Shown: in pieces, positions 10,101 to 18,030 of the stretch
Layout: each line of letters begins with the position of its first letter
Position numbering within the stretch: position 1 is the first letter of the stretch
Source of the DNA: JAGMXM01 sp964458325
GTDB lineage: Bacteria > Verrucomicrobiota > Verrucomicrobiia > Limisphaerales > UBA1319
Reading direction: 5' to 3'
Assembly (NCBI GenBank): GCA_964458325.1
Contig: CAYWIM010000005.1
Location: 14,156 to 78,155, forward strand
Length of the DNA: 64,000 bases
Notes under the pieces: model-generated
The model's database searches: none
What the model was told of the DNA's origin: nothing
Seen by the model: only the letters and a program-made list of their open reading frames with translations
Made by a program: the position numbers and the translations under genes

Positions 10101-11464
10101 GTTGCCCCGACCGCTGTGCAGGCGCGATAGCTGTTGATGCAGCTCAGGGTGGTGCACCCGATGGCCGTCGTGGTGTCGGAATAATCCACGTTGGGGACCG
10201 CGTAGGTGTCGAGATAGCCGACGCCGCTGCCGTGGACCGGAACCTGGGCGGGCGTGAATCCCGATGGCGGCGGATCATCCTGGAATCCGCCTCCCGAGGC
10301 CACGGGCGGGGGCTCGAGATTGCCGGTGGTGCAGAACTTGGTGGCCGGCTGCCCCCCTGCGTCCACCCCGTAATTGTAATCTTCCATTTCAATCACCACG
10401 CCTCCAGCGCCCAGGGTGTCGAAGCTGAACGTGTCGCGGGTGCTGTGTCCGGCGGCATCGGTCACAAGGATCTGCGCATTCGTGTAGAACGTATTGCCGG
10501 CCAGTCCCGCGTAGCTGACCGCGCGATCCGTGCCCGATCCGCTGATGGCCAGGCTTCCGGTCACATCGGCGCCGTTGAGGATCAGGCGAATGCCGGAGGG
10601 CTCGATGCTGTTGGGAGGATCCGTCCGCGCGTGAAAGGCGATGCCGCTCGAGGGGGGATGCGTCAACGTCAGATTGGCCGGCGAGCGCTCCTCGATCCGC
10701 GGCGCGGCATCCGCGGCGGCGCCAGCCGGCTGGGCGATGATGCAATACATGTTGTTGCCGAAATACTGGTGGAACGTGATCGTTCCGGCGGGGACGTTCT
10801 CTTTGCGATAGACGGTGCTGTATTGGTTGATGCTCTGGCCGGGGCCAGTGCCGATCCCCTCGCCCCCTTCGTCCATGCCGACCTCGTCGGGCACGTCGAC
10901 CCGGTTGGAGCGGTTGATGCCGTTGCCCGTGACCGGGCTCCAGCCGGCGTCGATGAGCCACTGGAGATTGGTGTTCCCCGAAGGCGAAATATTCGGCGGG
11001 AGGGTGTTCGTCGAACCGTTTCCAATGCGGTTATCCACGAGCACGTAGACATGGGCGGGCCGGGAAAGAGTGACTTCCAGCCGATAGGGCGGGCTGCTGG
11101 TCGTCTCCGGATTGTTGTTGTTGTCGTTGGCGATCATGATGTAGTCGCCGCCGACCAGGTAGCTGGGGATGTCCATGATGCCCCCGTACACGCTCAGGAA
11201 GCCGTTCCAGTTGTGGGCTCGGTCGGTGTAGGCGAAGGCGTCCTCGCCGAAGGCCGGCACGGTGTAATACCGGTTCACCGCCGCCCCGGTCCGCTGGTTG
11301 GCCAGCCAGAAAGTCTGGCCGGTGTATTTCGGGGCTGGCCCGTCGGCGTCCCCTCCGGATTCGACGACATTGACAATGATGGGGGCCGCAAGCAGCGGCT
11401 GGGCCAGAAAGGCCATCGCGAGGACGATGGCGATCGAAAAGCGGTGTTTGGCTGGTTGGTTCAT
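7121..11464 (-). CDS. Large exported surface protein with CBM6-like, Ig-like and duplicated alpha/beta domains
   Basis: The start MNQPAKHRFSIAIVLAMAFL gives a clear signal peptide ending LLAAP; GAGGATCC lies just upstream. Order from the N-terminus: an unassigned beta-rich region; a CBM6-like carbohydrate-binding part (about residues 355-566, VIEMEDYNYGVD, AGEWLNYTRTF, TIYLRARA); a bacterial Ig-like domain (about 697-788, RVEFFADRWKIGESTAAPF); an alpha/beta domain (about 788-995, PYVLFVGK, VVDYLKTFGLDVQVLDED); two more Ig-like domains (about 995-1173); a second copy of the alpha/beta domain (about 1175-1385, NVLLIVANP, VRDHLVADLGCDVTVV); and the C-terminal domain ending AFYRLRK. No enzymatic residues are recognised, so a glycan-binding role at the surface is inferred. 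A good promoter and a copy of the putative GntR operator lie upstream. Confidence 0.85.
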   Translation of the reverse strand: MNQPAKHRFSIAIVLAMAFLAQPLLAAPIIVNVVESGGDADGPAPKYTGQTFWLANQRTGAAVNRYYTVPAFGEDAFAYTDRAHNWNGFLSVYGGIMDIPSYLVGGDYIMIANDNNNNPETTSSPPYRLEVTLSRPAHVYVLVDNRIGNGSTNTLPPNISPSGNTNLQWLIDAGWSPVTGNGINRSNRVDVPDEVGMDEGGEGIGTGPGQSINQYSTVYRKENVPAGTITFHQYFGNNMYCIIAQPAGAAADAAPRIEERSPANLTLTHPPSSGIAFHARTDPPNSIEPSGIRLILNGADVTGSLAISGSGTDRAVSYAGLAGNTFYTNAQILVTDAAGHSTRDTFSFDTLGAGGVVIEMEDYNYGVDAGGQPATKFCTTGNLEPPPVASGGGFQDDPPPSGFTPAQVPVHGSGVGYLDTYAVPNVDYSDTTTAIGCTTLSCINSYRACTAVGATATGDLSRKKYLDLDIAAWDLDLNQVQAGEWLNYTRTFASTNYTIYLRARATAAQTLTLSRVTGNRAQPNQAVQMLGEFQVPATAGYEYIPLRDLGTTAALVLNLSGAQTLRLAAGAAANNVFPNFLVAVPTSEAVTPLGPVVTVQEPAPVAAASIHTPISATIMNRSTLSVVLDSIQLFLDGTNVTASSARASISGGATITYQPAPPLAYSSSHTAKVVFSDAGANSYTNEWAFATLAPMPPTVAISGPAQDAAFASGSSIPITVDAQSDAGVARVEFFADRWKIGESTAAPFSFTWTAPDDGRYDLVARAYDVLGNNTASEIVRIVVGADLAPYVLFVGKIDELAQTHVNRVTDAMVVDYLKTFGLDVQVLDEDIVQSTDADGKQLILNSSTETSGDVNTKFLTAAVPFLNWENGLQDDMQMSANGADVDAQTALTIVDASHPMAAGLAAGTYTVVTGGPNNWTSGNPGAGGQTIAVLASNPSRGCIYAYEPGALLADGFTPAPALRMHIFFRDTTFSVLNSTGLALFNAAVFYGLGATPPTAGITSPTNGQSFSVGNAVPIAATAAPGSNAIEKVSFYLDGMKIGEDTTSPYTGSWAKATAGVHTLAAVAKDTLGLERTAEITVNVGDVTPPTVAINSPPANATFASGADVPIAVSVEDNVGVVRVQYLANGEPIGESTSAPFGFTWTGPADGRWSLAARAYDAVGNAGDSPAVSILIGRAPPNVLLIVANPTGTSATDASDRAVRDHLVADLGCDVTVVSHTAVQTSHGDGKQLIICSSSVSSGNVGAKFRDTAVPFINWEAGLQDDMAMVAASADGFDRPSQTDVDIVNAAHPLAAGLAAGAHTVVNNAQGFTAGRPNANAQVIATIAGNASEACIYVYEPGAMLANSAPAPALRIHLFLQNTAFANLNEDGLKLFDAAVEYALAPATLGPLTAALMGGKIRITWEGPGILEQASEMPAASWSIVTPTAPNIYETVPTEAKAFYRLRK

Positions 11465-11593
11465 GGATGGATCCTCGTTGAGGGGTTGCGGATCGGGAAA
11501 CCTTGCGCTGCGTTGAAACGACAAATCTCCGGATGGCCGAGAAAGCAGACCGACATTCGCCCGTAAGCCGGCTGGATCATATGATGAGACCCA

Positions 11594-11622
11594 GCGTTAC
11601 ATGATCAGGGGTTCCGTGTCAA
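11594..11622 (-). promoter_or_regulatory. Sigma-70-like promoter of the 1447-aa surface protein
   Basis: On the minus strand TTGACA (11622-11617) is followed by exactly 17 bases and then TAACGC (11599-11594). The predicted transcription start is near 11587, leaving a leader of about 120 bases before the ATG at 11464. The -35 box matches the consensus; the -10 box is weak. Confidence 0.5.
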
Positions 11623-11628
11623 ACAAAT

Positions 11629-11641
11629 CTGGTATGACCAG
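11629..11641. promoter_or_regulatory. Putative GntR/FadR-family operator CTGGTATGACCAG
   Basis: This is a perfect 13-base palindrome around a central T (CTGGTA-T-GACCAG read as CTGGT-ATG-ACCAG). It fits the TNGT-N3-ACNA symmetry bound by FadR-type GntR regulators. The 13-mer TCTGGTATGACCA recurs just upstream of the gntR gene at 18017-18029. Here it sits 6 bases upstream of the -35 box, centred near -48. Confidence 0.55.
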
Positions 11642-11725
11642 AAGCGCGGAGGCGCGCCCTGCCGGCGGCTTTCGGCTGGGGCCGCCGACCGCCGCGTTGC
11701 CGGGTTCGGCTCAAGCTGAATCGAG

Positions 11726-14700
11726 TCATCGGGCGAGGCGAAAGAACACGGCGCCGGCATGGGCGGGCACCGTTTGCGGATTGGCCTGGGAGGGATTGGC
11801 GGTCCAAGGGCCGCGAGGGTCGGGCGCCTGCTCCAAAGTGCAATCCGGGCCAGCCCAGCAGAGGGCCAGGACATCGTCTCCAGCCCGCAGCAAGCGCAGT
11901 TGGGGCGGCAGCCCTTGGGCCACGGTCGCGAAACGCAGGGCGTTCAGGTAAAAGCGGCCCGATTCCGCCGCAGTCGCGGCGGGAATGCGCAGCCGGAACT
12001 GGCCGTCCCGAAGCGGAGCGATGGCGGTGTAGCGGATCACCTGGCCCAGCGGGGTGTTGTAGCCGGATGCCGCGATGGTGGTTTCGCGCCGGGTACCGGC
12101 CAGGATGGCGCCAGCCGTGCTCGAGTTGACAAAAGAGCGCGCGCCCTCGATGGTCGCAGTCAGGAAGCGATCCGGATACGAGGGAATGTCGCAATTGCCG
12201 AAGAGCGCGACCTCGTACCGCTCAGCCGGATCGAGGCCGCTGAACTCGAGGAGCAAGTCCGCGGACGCGAAGCTCAAGAATCCCCGGCAGTCGACCCGGC
12301 CGTTGAACAGGCCGTATGCATCGGTGCCCGGTTCGGATAATCGGCCCAGATCCGCCTGCCACTCTCCGAAAAAGGCGCCGCCCGCGATCGATAGGGTGAT
12401 GCTCGAAGGCTGGCCTGTGGCGAAATCGACCAGCGGGCCGCCGCCATCGCCTCCGCCTCCGCCATCGGCTGTGGTGTGCGTGGTGATGCGATCGGCCGAT
12501 TGGCCTGGTTTCCAGCCGAAGTCGTTGTAGGCCATGAACGAGCCTGGGATTCGCACCTCGAGGACCACGATCAAGGATCGCTGGGAGGGAACGGCATCGG
12601 GCGCGGTCAGGGAGATGCAGACGGCATGCAAGCCCGGCGGCAAGGCCGCTGTCGCAAAATGCAGTTCGTGCTGTTGCGGAAGGCCGACGTTCAACAGACT
12701 GCCCGAGTCCGGGAAAACGGTCAGCCAGTGGGCATCAACCGCCACGCTGTAATCCAGCGTTCCCACGCCGACGTTCCAGACATGAAAGACTTCCGGTTTA
12801 GCGTTTTCGCCGACGAGCGCGCTGGTTTCGAGCAGCGGTTGCCCGACGGCGAGCATGGGCCCGGCTGCCATGGCCGAAGCGATACCCGGTGTGCCGCCCG
12901 CGGTGCCGCTGGCGCGCCAGTTGATGGGGTCGTTGCCGTAAGCCGCCGCATCGATTCGTTCCAGCGAGGGGCCGAGCCCATCCGGATCGATCGGCCAGGG
13001 CGGCTTGTCGTTATAGCGGACGCTGTCCACAGCGTAATACGGGACGAGTCCGTTGATGTCGGGCGGCCCGGGGCGCTGCAGTTCCAGGAGCTCGCCGCTG
13101 TGTTCGAGGGTGCCGGCCCACGGTCCCAGAATCTGCACTCCTGCCCGCACGGCATGCCGGGCGCAGAAATCCGACGGATCGACCGCCACAAGCAGCAGCA
13201 GGCCCCTTGGCGTGAGCGTGATCCCCGCGGGGAACGCATATCCCAGGCCGCTCAGCTTCCACGTGTTGGTCGAGCGCACCGGGTCATACAGTGGCACATC
13301 CTCGTCTGCGAGGTTTTGGATCTCGACGAACTCGCTGGCGCCGGGGGATGGGTGGTAATGGATTTCCGACAGGACGACCGGTCCGAACCGCGGACTCGAG
13401 TTGCGGGCGCCAAAGGAATTGCCTGTCTGGGGGGGGTATTGGGCTTCTTCGGTGCTGGTGAGAAACCGGCCGAAGGAGATGCCCGGTTCCGAGGCGCCGA
13501 AGCCGAATCCGTGGGTATAGCCGGTGAGACCGCCGCTGGCATTGGCGCTGAACAGATAGACCTGATCGCCGAATTGGCTCAGTGCGAAACGGTTGGAAGC
13601 GTCGGACGCCCGATTGAAATCCGCTTCGGTGAACACGAGGAATCCGTTTGGCGGGATGGCGGTTGCGTCCGGAATCCGAAACTTGCGGGGTGTATCGGCT
13701 TCATCGGTCAGGAACCAACCGCTCAGGTCGACCCAGTGCAGATGGGGATTGTAGAGCTCGATGGCATCGCTGGCGGGGGCGCCCGGGGAAGCTCCGGGCG
13801 GGGCTGCCAGCACCTCGTTGACGACGATCGCAGGGATCGTGGGTGGCGGATCGTCGGCGCCGGGCGAACCGCCGGGCTGCGCGCTGGCCCGCCAGCGATC
13901 CCCGCGGTCCGAGCTGGGATAGACGGCTGGATTCAGCGGCACAAGGGAGAAATCGTGGCCATCGGCGGCGGCGGGCCAGGGTGCCCGGTCGTTGTATTCG
14001 ACAGACATGACCTGTGCGCCCCAGGCGGTCGCGAGGGTGACACGTTCCCCTTCGTTGGCCAATTTGCCCGAGTATACCCCCTGCCAGGATGCGCCCGGGT
14101 ACTTGGCGGCAAACTGGTTCGTGTTTCGCACCAGGACGAAGAACTGGGACGGCTGAAGGCGGGCACCCGGTGGAAACTCGAAAGCAATCCCCTCGCTGAA
14201 CCGCAGCCCGGTCAAATCGAGCGCGTTTGTGCCCGCGTTCTTCAATTCGACAAACTCGAACTCGTCCCCATCCACGGCGCCGAGCCTGGGTGGGTTGTAC
14301 ATGATTTCCGTGATAGCCAGGCGGCCAAGGTCCTGCGGCGTGTAGAAGGCCGCTTCGGCGAGGGCGCTCCAGTCGGTCCCGGTTCGCAGCCGGGCCTTGA
14401 GGGTGAGATTGGACAGGATAACCAACGGCGAGGCGTAAAGCTGCGCGCGGGGCGACACGGCGCCACCGGGCAGGCGCGGGTCGCTGCCGTCGGCCGTGAA
14501 CAGGAGTGAGCCGGCCCCGGCGCTCAGGCTGAGGGAAAACCCGGCGGGAACCTGCCCGCCATGCCGGCTGAATCGAGGCGGATCATTGGGCGGGTAGAGG
14601 CCGTCCGGATCCGAGCGCAGGAGGGCGATGAATTCGTCCACGTTCGACTGCATGAGGCCCAGGACGCGCTGGGTCTCCGGGAGCCAGTTCGACTCGCGGG

Positions 14701-16153
14701 TCGGAGGCGCCGGGAGGGCTTCGTCGCCCCAGCGGGCCTGCTCGGCCAGGATCGCGTTGCGCGCCGCGTTCACGAGGTTGGTCCAGCGCCGCTGGCTGCT
14801 CGCGACAGTCAGCGCCCCCTCGTTGAACAGGTGTTTGTAGACGCGGTCGGCAAAGAGGATCCGGAAATCGGGATGGGCGGCGGCGGCGTGGCAGATCTGC
14901 CGATGCCTGCCGCCCCCATCCGAGAAGTTGAGGTTGAAGGTGAATGGCGGGTTGATGCCCTGCAGATCCCACGCCTGGTCGGCATCCCATACGATGTATC
15001 TCAATGGCCCGGGCGGAACGGTCTGGATCAGCGGCGCCGTGTTGAACGCGTCCTGCTGGTCGTGCCAGTCCTTCACGGCGGCGTAGAAATTGACGATCAG
15101 GTAATCGATGAACTGAACCACATCCAGGTATTGGTTGAGCTCGGCATAGTGGCCCGGCGCCGCCATGTCTCTCGCGATCAAGACGGTGTTCAGGTAATTC
15201 AGGCGTGCGGATGTGGCGCTGCCCGTCTGGAACTTCGGGCTGTAGTAGTCATTCTCGGTTCCGCCCAGGTGGTTGGCAGCCCACCACGTGTCGGGCCGCT
15301 CGTAGAGGTTGAACAGGCCGAGGTATCGCCCGTTGCGATAGAGATGGACGAGCATGCCGTGCGAGCCGTCGCCGGAAACCGCGATCTGGCTGTCTCGCGT
15401 CCACGCATCCCGGATGTAAAGCGCATGGCGCCGGCCCGTGCCGTACCAGTCGTTGCCGGCGCCCTTGAGGTGCAGCCGGTCATAGGCCCGCGGATCCTGG
15501 GTGTATTCTCCCGCATTGGGCGCGTGCTTGAAGATGTTCCACCGAAACTTGGCAGGACCGACCTCGGTCTTGAACCGGAGGTTGTAGGCCGGCTTGGCGC
15601 CCGCCTGGGTCAATTTGAGCTCGGTGTCGACCTGGACGTCGAGGCCGGGATCGTTGGGATATATAAGCTCGACCGACACGGGCGCCTCGTCGAACGTGCC
15701 GGCGATGTTCGCGCCGGCGATCGAAACCGACGGGATCTCGACCAGTCCGCCGGGCAGATCCTGCGCGTAGGCGTCATTGGTCACGATGCTCGGGTCCATC
15801 CCGGATTGCCGGAGGATATCGTCGATGAACAGGTAGGTTCGTGTGGCCACGGGGGTGGGGGGCCCGCCGGGGGCATGCGCGATGGCACGGAGAACGGTGG
15901 TGTTTGTGATCTGGATGGGGCCGGTGTATAGGCGGCCGCTGTTGGTGGCAGGAGCGGCGCCATCGAGCGTGTAGCGGATCGTCCCGCCCGGCAGATCCGT
16001 CGCGATTGCCAGCGCGAACGGCCGGTCGCGGAAACCGCGGCTCTCGCTGAAATCGACGCCGGCGGCGACGCCGGAGGCGGGATGGCTCAGCCACAGCGCA
16101 AATCCGAAAAGGGTCCCCGCCAGGCTCGGCCGGGATCGTGCGCAGACACCCAT
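11726..16153 (-). CDS. Exported CotH-kinase/lamin-tail domain protein
   Basis: A signal peptide (SLAGTLFGFALWLSHPASGV) starts the protein. Next comes a chitobiase-type beta domain (about residues 34-95, GGTIRYTLDGAAPATNSGRL). A CotH-type region follows (about 140-520), with LHLKGAGNDWYGTGRRHALY, RNGRYLGLFNLYERPD and YIVWDADQAWDL; CotH proteins are atypical secreted kinases or structural homologues. Three lamin-tail domains follow, starting near 608 (LAITEIMYNPP), 773 (IVVNEVLAAPP) and 922 (VVLSEIHYHPSPGASEFVEI). The C-terminus (LEQAPDPRGPW to VFFRLAR) carries the recurring FYRL-type domain. At 1475 aa it is typical of a verrucomicrobial family present in many copies. Kinase activity is unproven. 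It lies 21 bases downstream of the glycosidase gene and is probably in its operon. Confidence 0.88.
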   Translation of the reverse strand: MGVCARSRPSLAGTLFGFALWLSHPASGVAAGVDFSESRGFRDRPFALAIATDLPGGTIRYTLDGAAPATNSGRLYTGPIQITNTTVLRAIAHAPGGPPTPVATRTYLFIDDILRQSGMDPSIVTNDAYAQDLPGGLVEIPSVSIAGANIAGTFDEAPVSVELIYPNDPGLDVQVDTELKLTQAGAKPAYNLRFKTEVGPAKFRWNIFKHAPNAGEYTQDPRAYDRLHLKGAGNDWYGTGRRHALYIRDAWTRDSQIAVSGDGSHGMLVHLYRNGRYLGLFNLYERPDTWWAANHLGGTENDYYSPKFQTGSATSARLNYLNTVLIARDMAAPGHYAELNQYLDVVQFIDYLIVNFYAAVKDWHDQQDAFNTAPLIQTVPPGPLRYIVWDADQAWDLQGINPPFTFNLNFSDGGGRHRQICHAAAAHPDFRILFADRVYKHLFNEGALTVASSQRRWTNLVNAARNAILAEQARWGDEALPAPPTRESNWLPETQRVLGLMQSNVDEFIALLRSDPDGLYPPNDPPRFSRHGGQVPAGFSLSLSAGAGSLLFTADGSDPRLPGGAVSPRAQLYASPLVILSNLTLKARLRTGTDWSALAEAAFYTPQDLGRLAITEIMYNPPRLGAVDGDEFEFVELKNAGTNALDLTGLRFSEGIAFEFPPGARLQPSQFFVLVRNTNQFAAKYPGASWQGVYSGKLANEGERVTLATAWGAQVMSVEYNDRAPWPAAADGHDFSLVPLNPAVYPSSDRGDRWRASAQPGGSPGADDPPPTIPAIVVNEVLAAPPGASPGAPASDAIELYNPHLHWVDLSGWFLTDEADTPRKFRIPDATAIPPNGFLVFTEADFNRASDASNRFALSQFGDQVYLFSANASGGLTGYTHGFGFGASEPGISFGRFLTSTEEAQYPPQTGNSFGARNSSPRFGPVVLSEIHYHPSPGASEFVEIQNLADEDVPLYDPVRSTNTWKLSGLGYAFPAGITLTPRGLLLLVAVDPSDFCARHAVRAGVQILGPWAGTLEHSGELLELQRPGPPDINGLVPYYAVDSVRYNDKPPWPIDPDGLGPSLERIDAAAYGNDPINWRASGTAGGTPGIASAMAAGPMLAVGQPLLETSALVGENAKPEVFHVWNVGVGTLDYSVAVDAHWLTVFPDSGSLLNVGLPQQHELHFATAALPPGLHAVCISLTAPDAVPSQRSLIVVLEVRIPGSFMAYNDFGWKPGQSADRITTHTTADGGGGGDGGGPLVDFATGQPSSITLSIAGGAFFGEWQADLGRLSEPGTDAYGLFNGRVDCRGFLSFASADLLLEFSGLDPAERYEVALFGNCDIPSYPDRFLTATIEGARSFVNSSTAGAILAGTRRETTIAASGYNTPLGQVIRYTAIAPLRDGQFRLRIPAATAAESGRFYLNALRFATVAQGLPPQLRLLRAGDDVLALCWAGPDCTLEQAPDPRGPWTANPSQANPQTVPAHAGAVFFRLAR

Positions 16154-16174
16154 GGAAAGCCTCCTGGCGCCACA

Positions 16175-17938
16175 TCACTCCGAGCCGCGTCTCGCCTCCA
16201 GGTGGATCACCCAATCCTGGTCGTCAGGCAGCGAGATCGACCGCGTTTCTCCGCCCGCCACGTCCGGGAGGGTGGCCGCTTCCCCTGTTCGCGGATCGAA
16301 CCGCCACGCACGGTATTGGCCCGGGGCCAGGGCTGCCGAGAATGATCCCCCTGCCGCCGCGTAAAAGACATAGGCAGCCCCCCGTTCGGCCAGCGCATAC
16401 ACCCGCGCGCCCGACTTGATGAGGGCGTTGTCTGGCCCCATTTTCCAATAATCGAGTCCGGGCTGGCTGAAGAAATCGACCAGGCGCTGGATGTCTCCAT
16501 ACTCCGGTGTGTCATGCCAGTTGGCTGATTTGTAGGGCCGGCCGTCCTCGTAGTCGTTCTTGTCGCCGGCGGCGCCATAGCCCCCCGCCACGGCGATCCC
16601 CCAGCACGTGTTCCGATGTTTCAGTCGGGTGAATCGCTTGTAGCTGCCATCGGGCTGCCTTCCTTCGCTGTCATCCTGCGGTTCGCCGATATAGCCGTAT
16701 TCGTCGTTCACCACCGGGTACGCGCCCGTCCAATTGCGGACGATCGAGTGATTGCCCCACTCGTCCCCATGACGAAATCGCTGCCCGGCCTTGCCCGCCC
16801 CGGCCCACTCATCTCCCACCCGCGCCGATGGGCCGCGATTGCGGACGCCGAACTGCAAGATCGCGTGCGAGTGCCAGTTCTCCTCGGCGAAGTTCCAGTC
16901 CGGCCGGGTCTGCTGGTGGATGGACAAGGCTCGCGGCATGATGGAGGGCGGCGAACCGCGCCGGGCCGGGTCCGCGAGCGCCCCCGCGATGGCCCATGGA
17001 TCCTCCCTCCGCAGCCGGTGGCCCATCTGATTCCAATAGTCGCGCGATAGCACCGAGTAGTTCCACTCGTTGACAAGGCACCAGGTGACGTTGGGAAACG
17101 CCCCCAGCCGCGCCACGGCGTAGCGGAGAAATCGCTCGTCCTGGGCCAGCGATGCCACCTCATCCGCGGACCTTCGATAGGGGAACACGATCACGTCCGC
17201 CAGCACGCCATGATCGGCCAGAAACCCAATCACGCGATCCGTTGCCTCCCAGTGCGCCAGGTCCAACTGATCCGCGTTTCCATCGAGAAACGGATTGCTG
17301 GCCGGATAGTAAGACGGCTTGTCGGCGCTGCCGGGCGCCAGCAGGAAACGCGCTTTCCTGATTCCATATCGAACGATGTTCGTGATCGATTGCTGCCAAC
17401 CCCCGCCGGCGCGCGCGTTCGAAACCAGGCCGTAATACGTCGTCCCCCAAATATACTCCCGGGTGCCGTCTTCGAAGACAAAGCGGGTGGGATAGCGCGC
17501 GTCGCGGCGCCAGAAACCGTGATGGCCTGGAAGCGGCGCTGCGGCCTCGAACTCGCCGGCGCGCGTCAAGCCTTCGTCCTCCGGCGCGGATTCAACGGCG
17601 AAGCGCCATCGGCCCTGGCACGTCGGAGTGAAGCGCACCTTGAAGGTCCTGCCGCCATCCCAGAATCCGCGGACCGCGGTCTCCGTGCCATCGGGGCCGG
17701 TGAACCGAGCGGCGACTTCGACCGAGGTGTAGGGCTTGTCATAGCTGCCCGCTGCGGCCAGGGTGATTTCATGGACCGACCACTGCCGTGTGTCGGCCGG
17801 AGCGATGGAAGACACGGCGACACTCGACAGGATCGAGACGCAGGCGCAAAGCACCCCTGGGCTCATCGGGCGCTTGCGGCGCCAAGGGGCGGGGATCTCC
17901 AGAGGCAAGGCCATCGAGCGGGCAGGCGGATCGATCAT
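16175..17938 (-). CDS. DUF5060/DUF4038 glycoside hydrolase-like protein
   Basis: A signal-like segment (MSPGVLCACVSILSSVAVSS) follows a basic stretch, so the product is exported. ATG 17938 is used; 17914 and 17866 are alternatives. Residues about 50-130 form the DUF5060 beta-sandwich (RFTGPDGTETAVRGFWDGGR, VRFTPTCQGRWRF). A TIM-barrel-like DUF4038 part follows (about 150-480), with NVTWCLVNEWNYS holding a candidate acid/base Glu after Asn, and YPVVNDEYGYIG holding a candidate nucleophile Glu. The C-terminal sandwich (YRAWRFDPRTGEAATLPDV to DWVIHLEA) is the putative collagen-binding domain. The DUF4038 fold includes GH140 apiosidases, but substrate cannot be read from sequence. It is divergent from gntR and shares its intergenic control region. 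Confidence 0.85.
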   Translation of the reverse strand: MIDPPARSMALPLEIPAPWRRKRPMSPGVLCACVSILSSVAVSSIAPADTRQWSVHEITLAAAGSYDKPYTSVEVAARFTGPDGTETAVRGFWDGGRTFKVRFTPTCQGRWRFAVESAPEDEGLTRAGEFEAAAPLPGHHGFWRRDARYPTRFVFEDGTREYIWGTTYYGLVSNARAGGGWQQSITNIVRYGIRKARFLLAPGSADKPSYYPASNPFLDGNADQLDLAHWEATDRVIGFLADHGVLADVIVFPYRRSADEVASLAQDERFLRYAVARLGAFPNVTWCLVNEWNYSVLSRDYWNQMGHRLRREDPWAIAGALADPARRGSPPSIMPRALSIHQQTRPDWNFAEENWHSHAILQFGVRNRGPSARVGDEWAGAGKAGQRFRHGDEWGNHSIVRNWTGAYPVVNDEYGYIGEPQDDSEGRQPDGSYKRFTRLKHRNTCWGIAVAGGYGAAGDKNDYEDGRPYKSANWHDTPEYGDIQRLVDFFSQPGLDYWKMGPDNALIKSGARVYALAERGAAYVFYAAAGGSFSAALAPGQYRAWRFDPRTGEAATLPDVAGGETRSISLPDDQDWVIHLEARRGSE

Positions 17939-17945
17939 GGCTTCA

Positions 17946-18018
17946 CGTTGTGCCGCCCCGAGTGCGATCGTCAAGCAAGGAGTCGTGCTTGACTCGATGC
18001 GGCATCGGCGTGCATATC
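17946..18018. promoter_or_regulatory. Divergent overlapping promoters with palindromic -35 region
   Basis: GTCAAGCA (17970-17977) and TGCTTGAC (17986-17993) form a perfect 8-base inverted repeat with an 8-base spacer. Each arm carries a TTGAC -35 core: TTGACT at 17989-17994 for the gntR side, and TTGACG on the minus strand (17974-17969) for the glycosidase side. For gntR, CATATC follows after 18 bases. For the glycosidase, a weak ACAACG follows after 17 bases, which would put its transcript start almost at the ATG. Confidence 0.45.
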
Positions 18019-18029
18019 TGGTATGACCA
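18019..18029. promoter_or_regulatory. Putative GntR/FadR-family operator TGGTATGACCA at gntR promoter
   Basis: TGGT-ATG-ACCA is a perfect palindrome around a 3-base centre. It lies immediately after the proposed gntR -10 box and one base before the gntR ATG at 18031. A protein bound here would block gntR transcription initiation, which fits autorepression. The same 13-mer TCTGGTATGACCA is found at 11628-11640. Confidence 0.6.
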
Positions 18030-18030
18030 C

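Noticed and set aside
7787..11566. Long plus-strand open frames opposite the 1447-aa surface protein gene
   Set aside because: They are Gly/Arg/Val-rich shadows without homology; the minus strand encodes signal peptide, Ig and binding domains.
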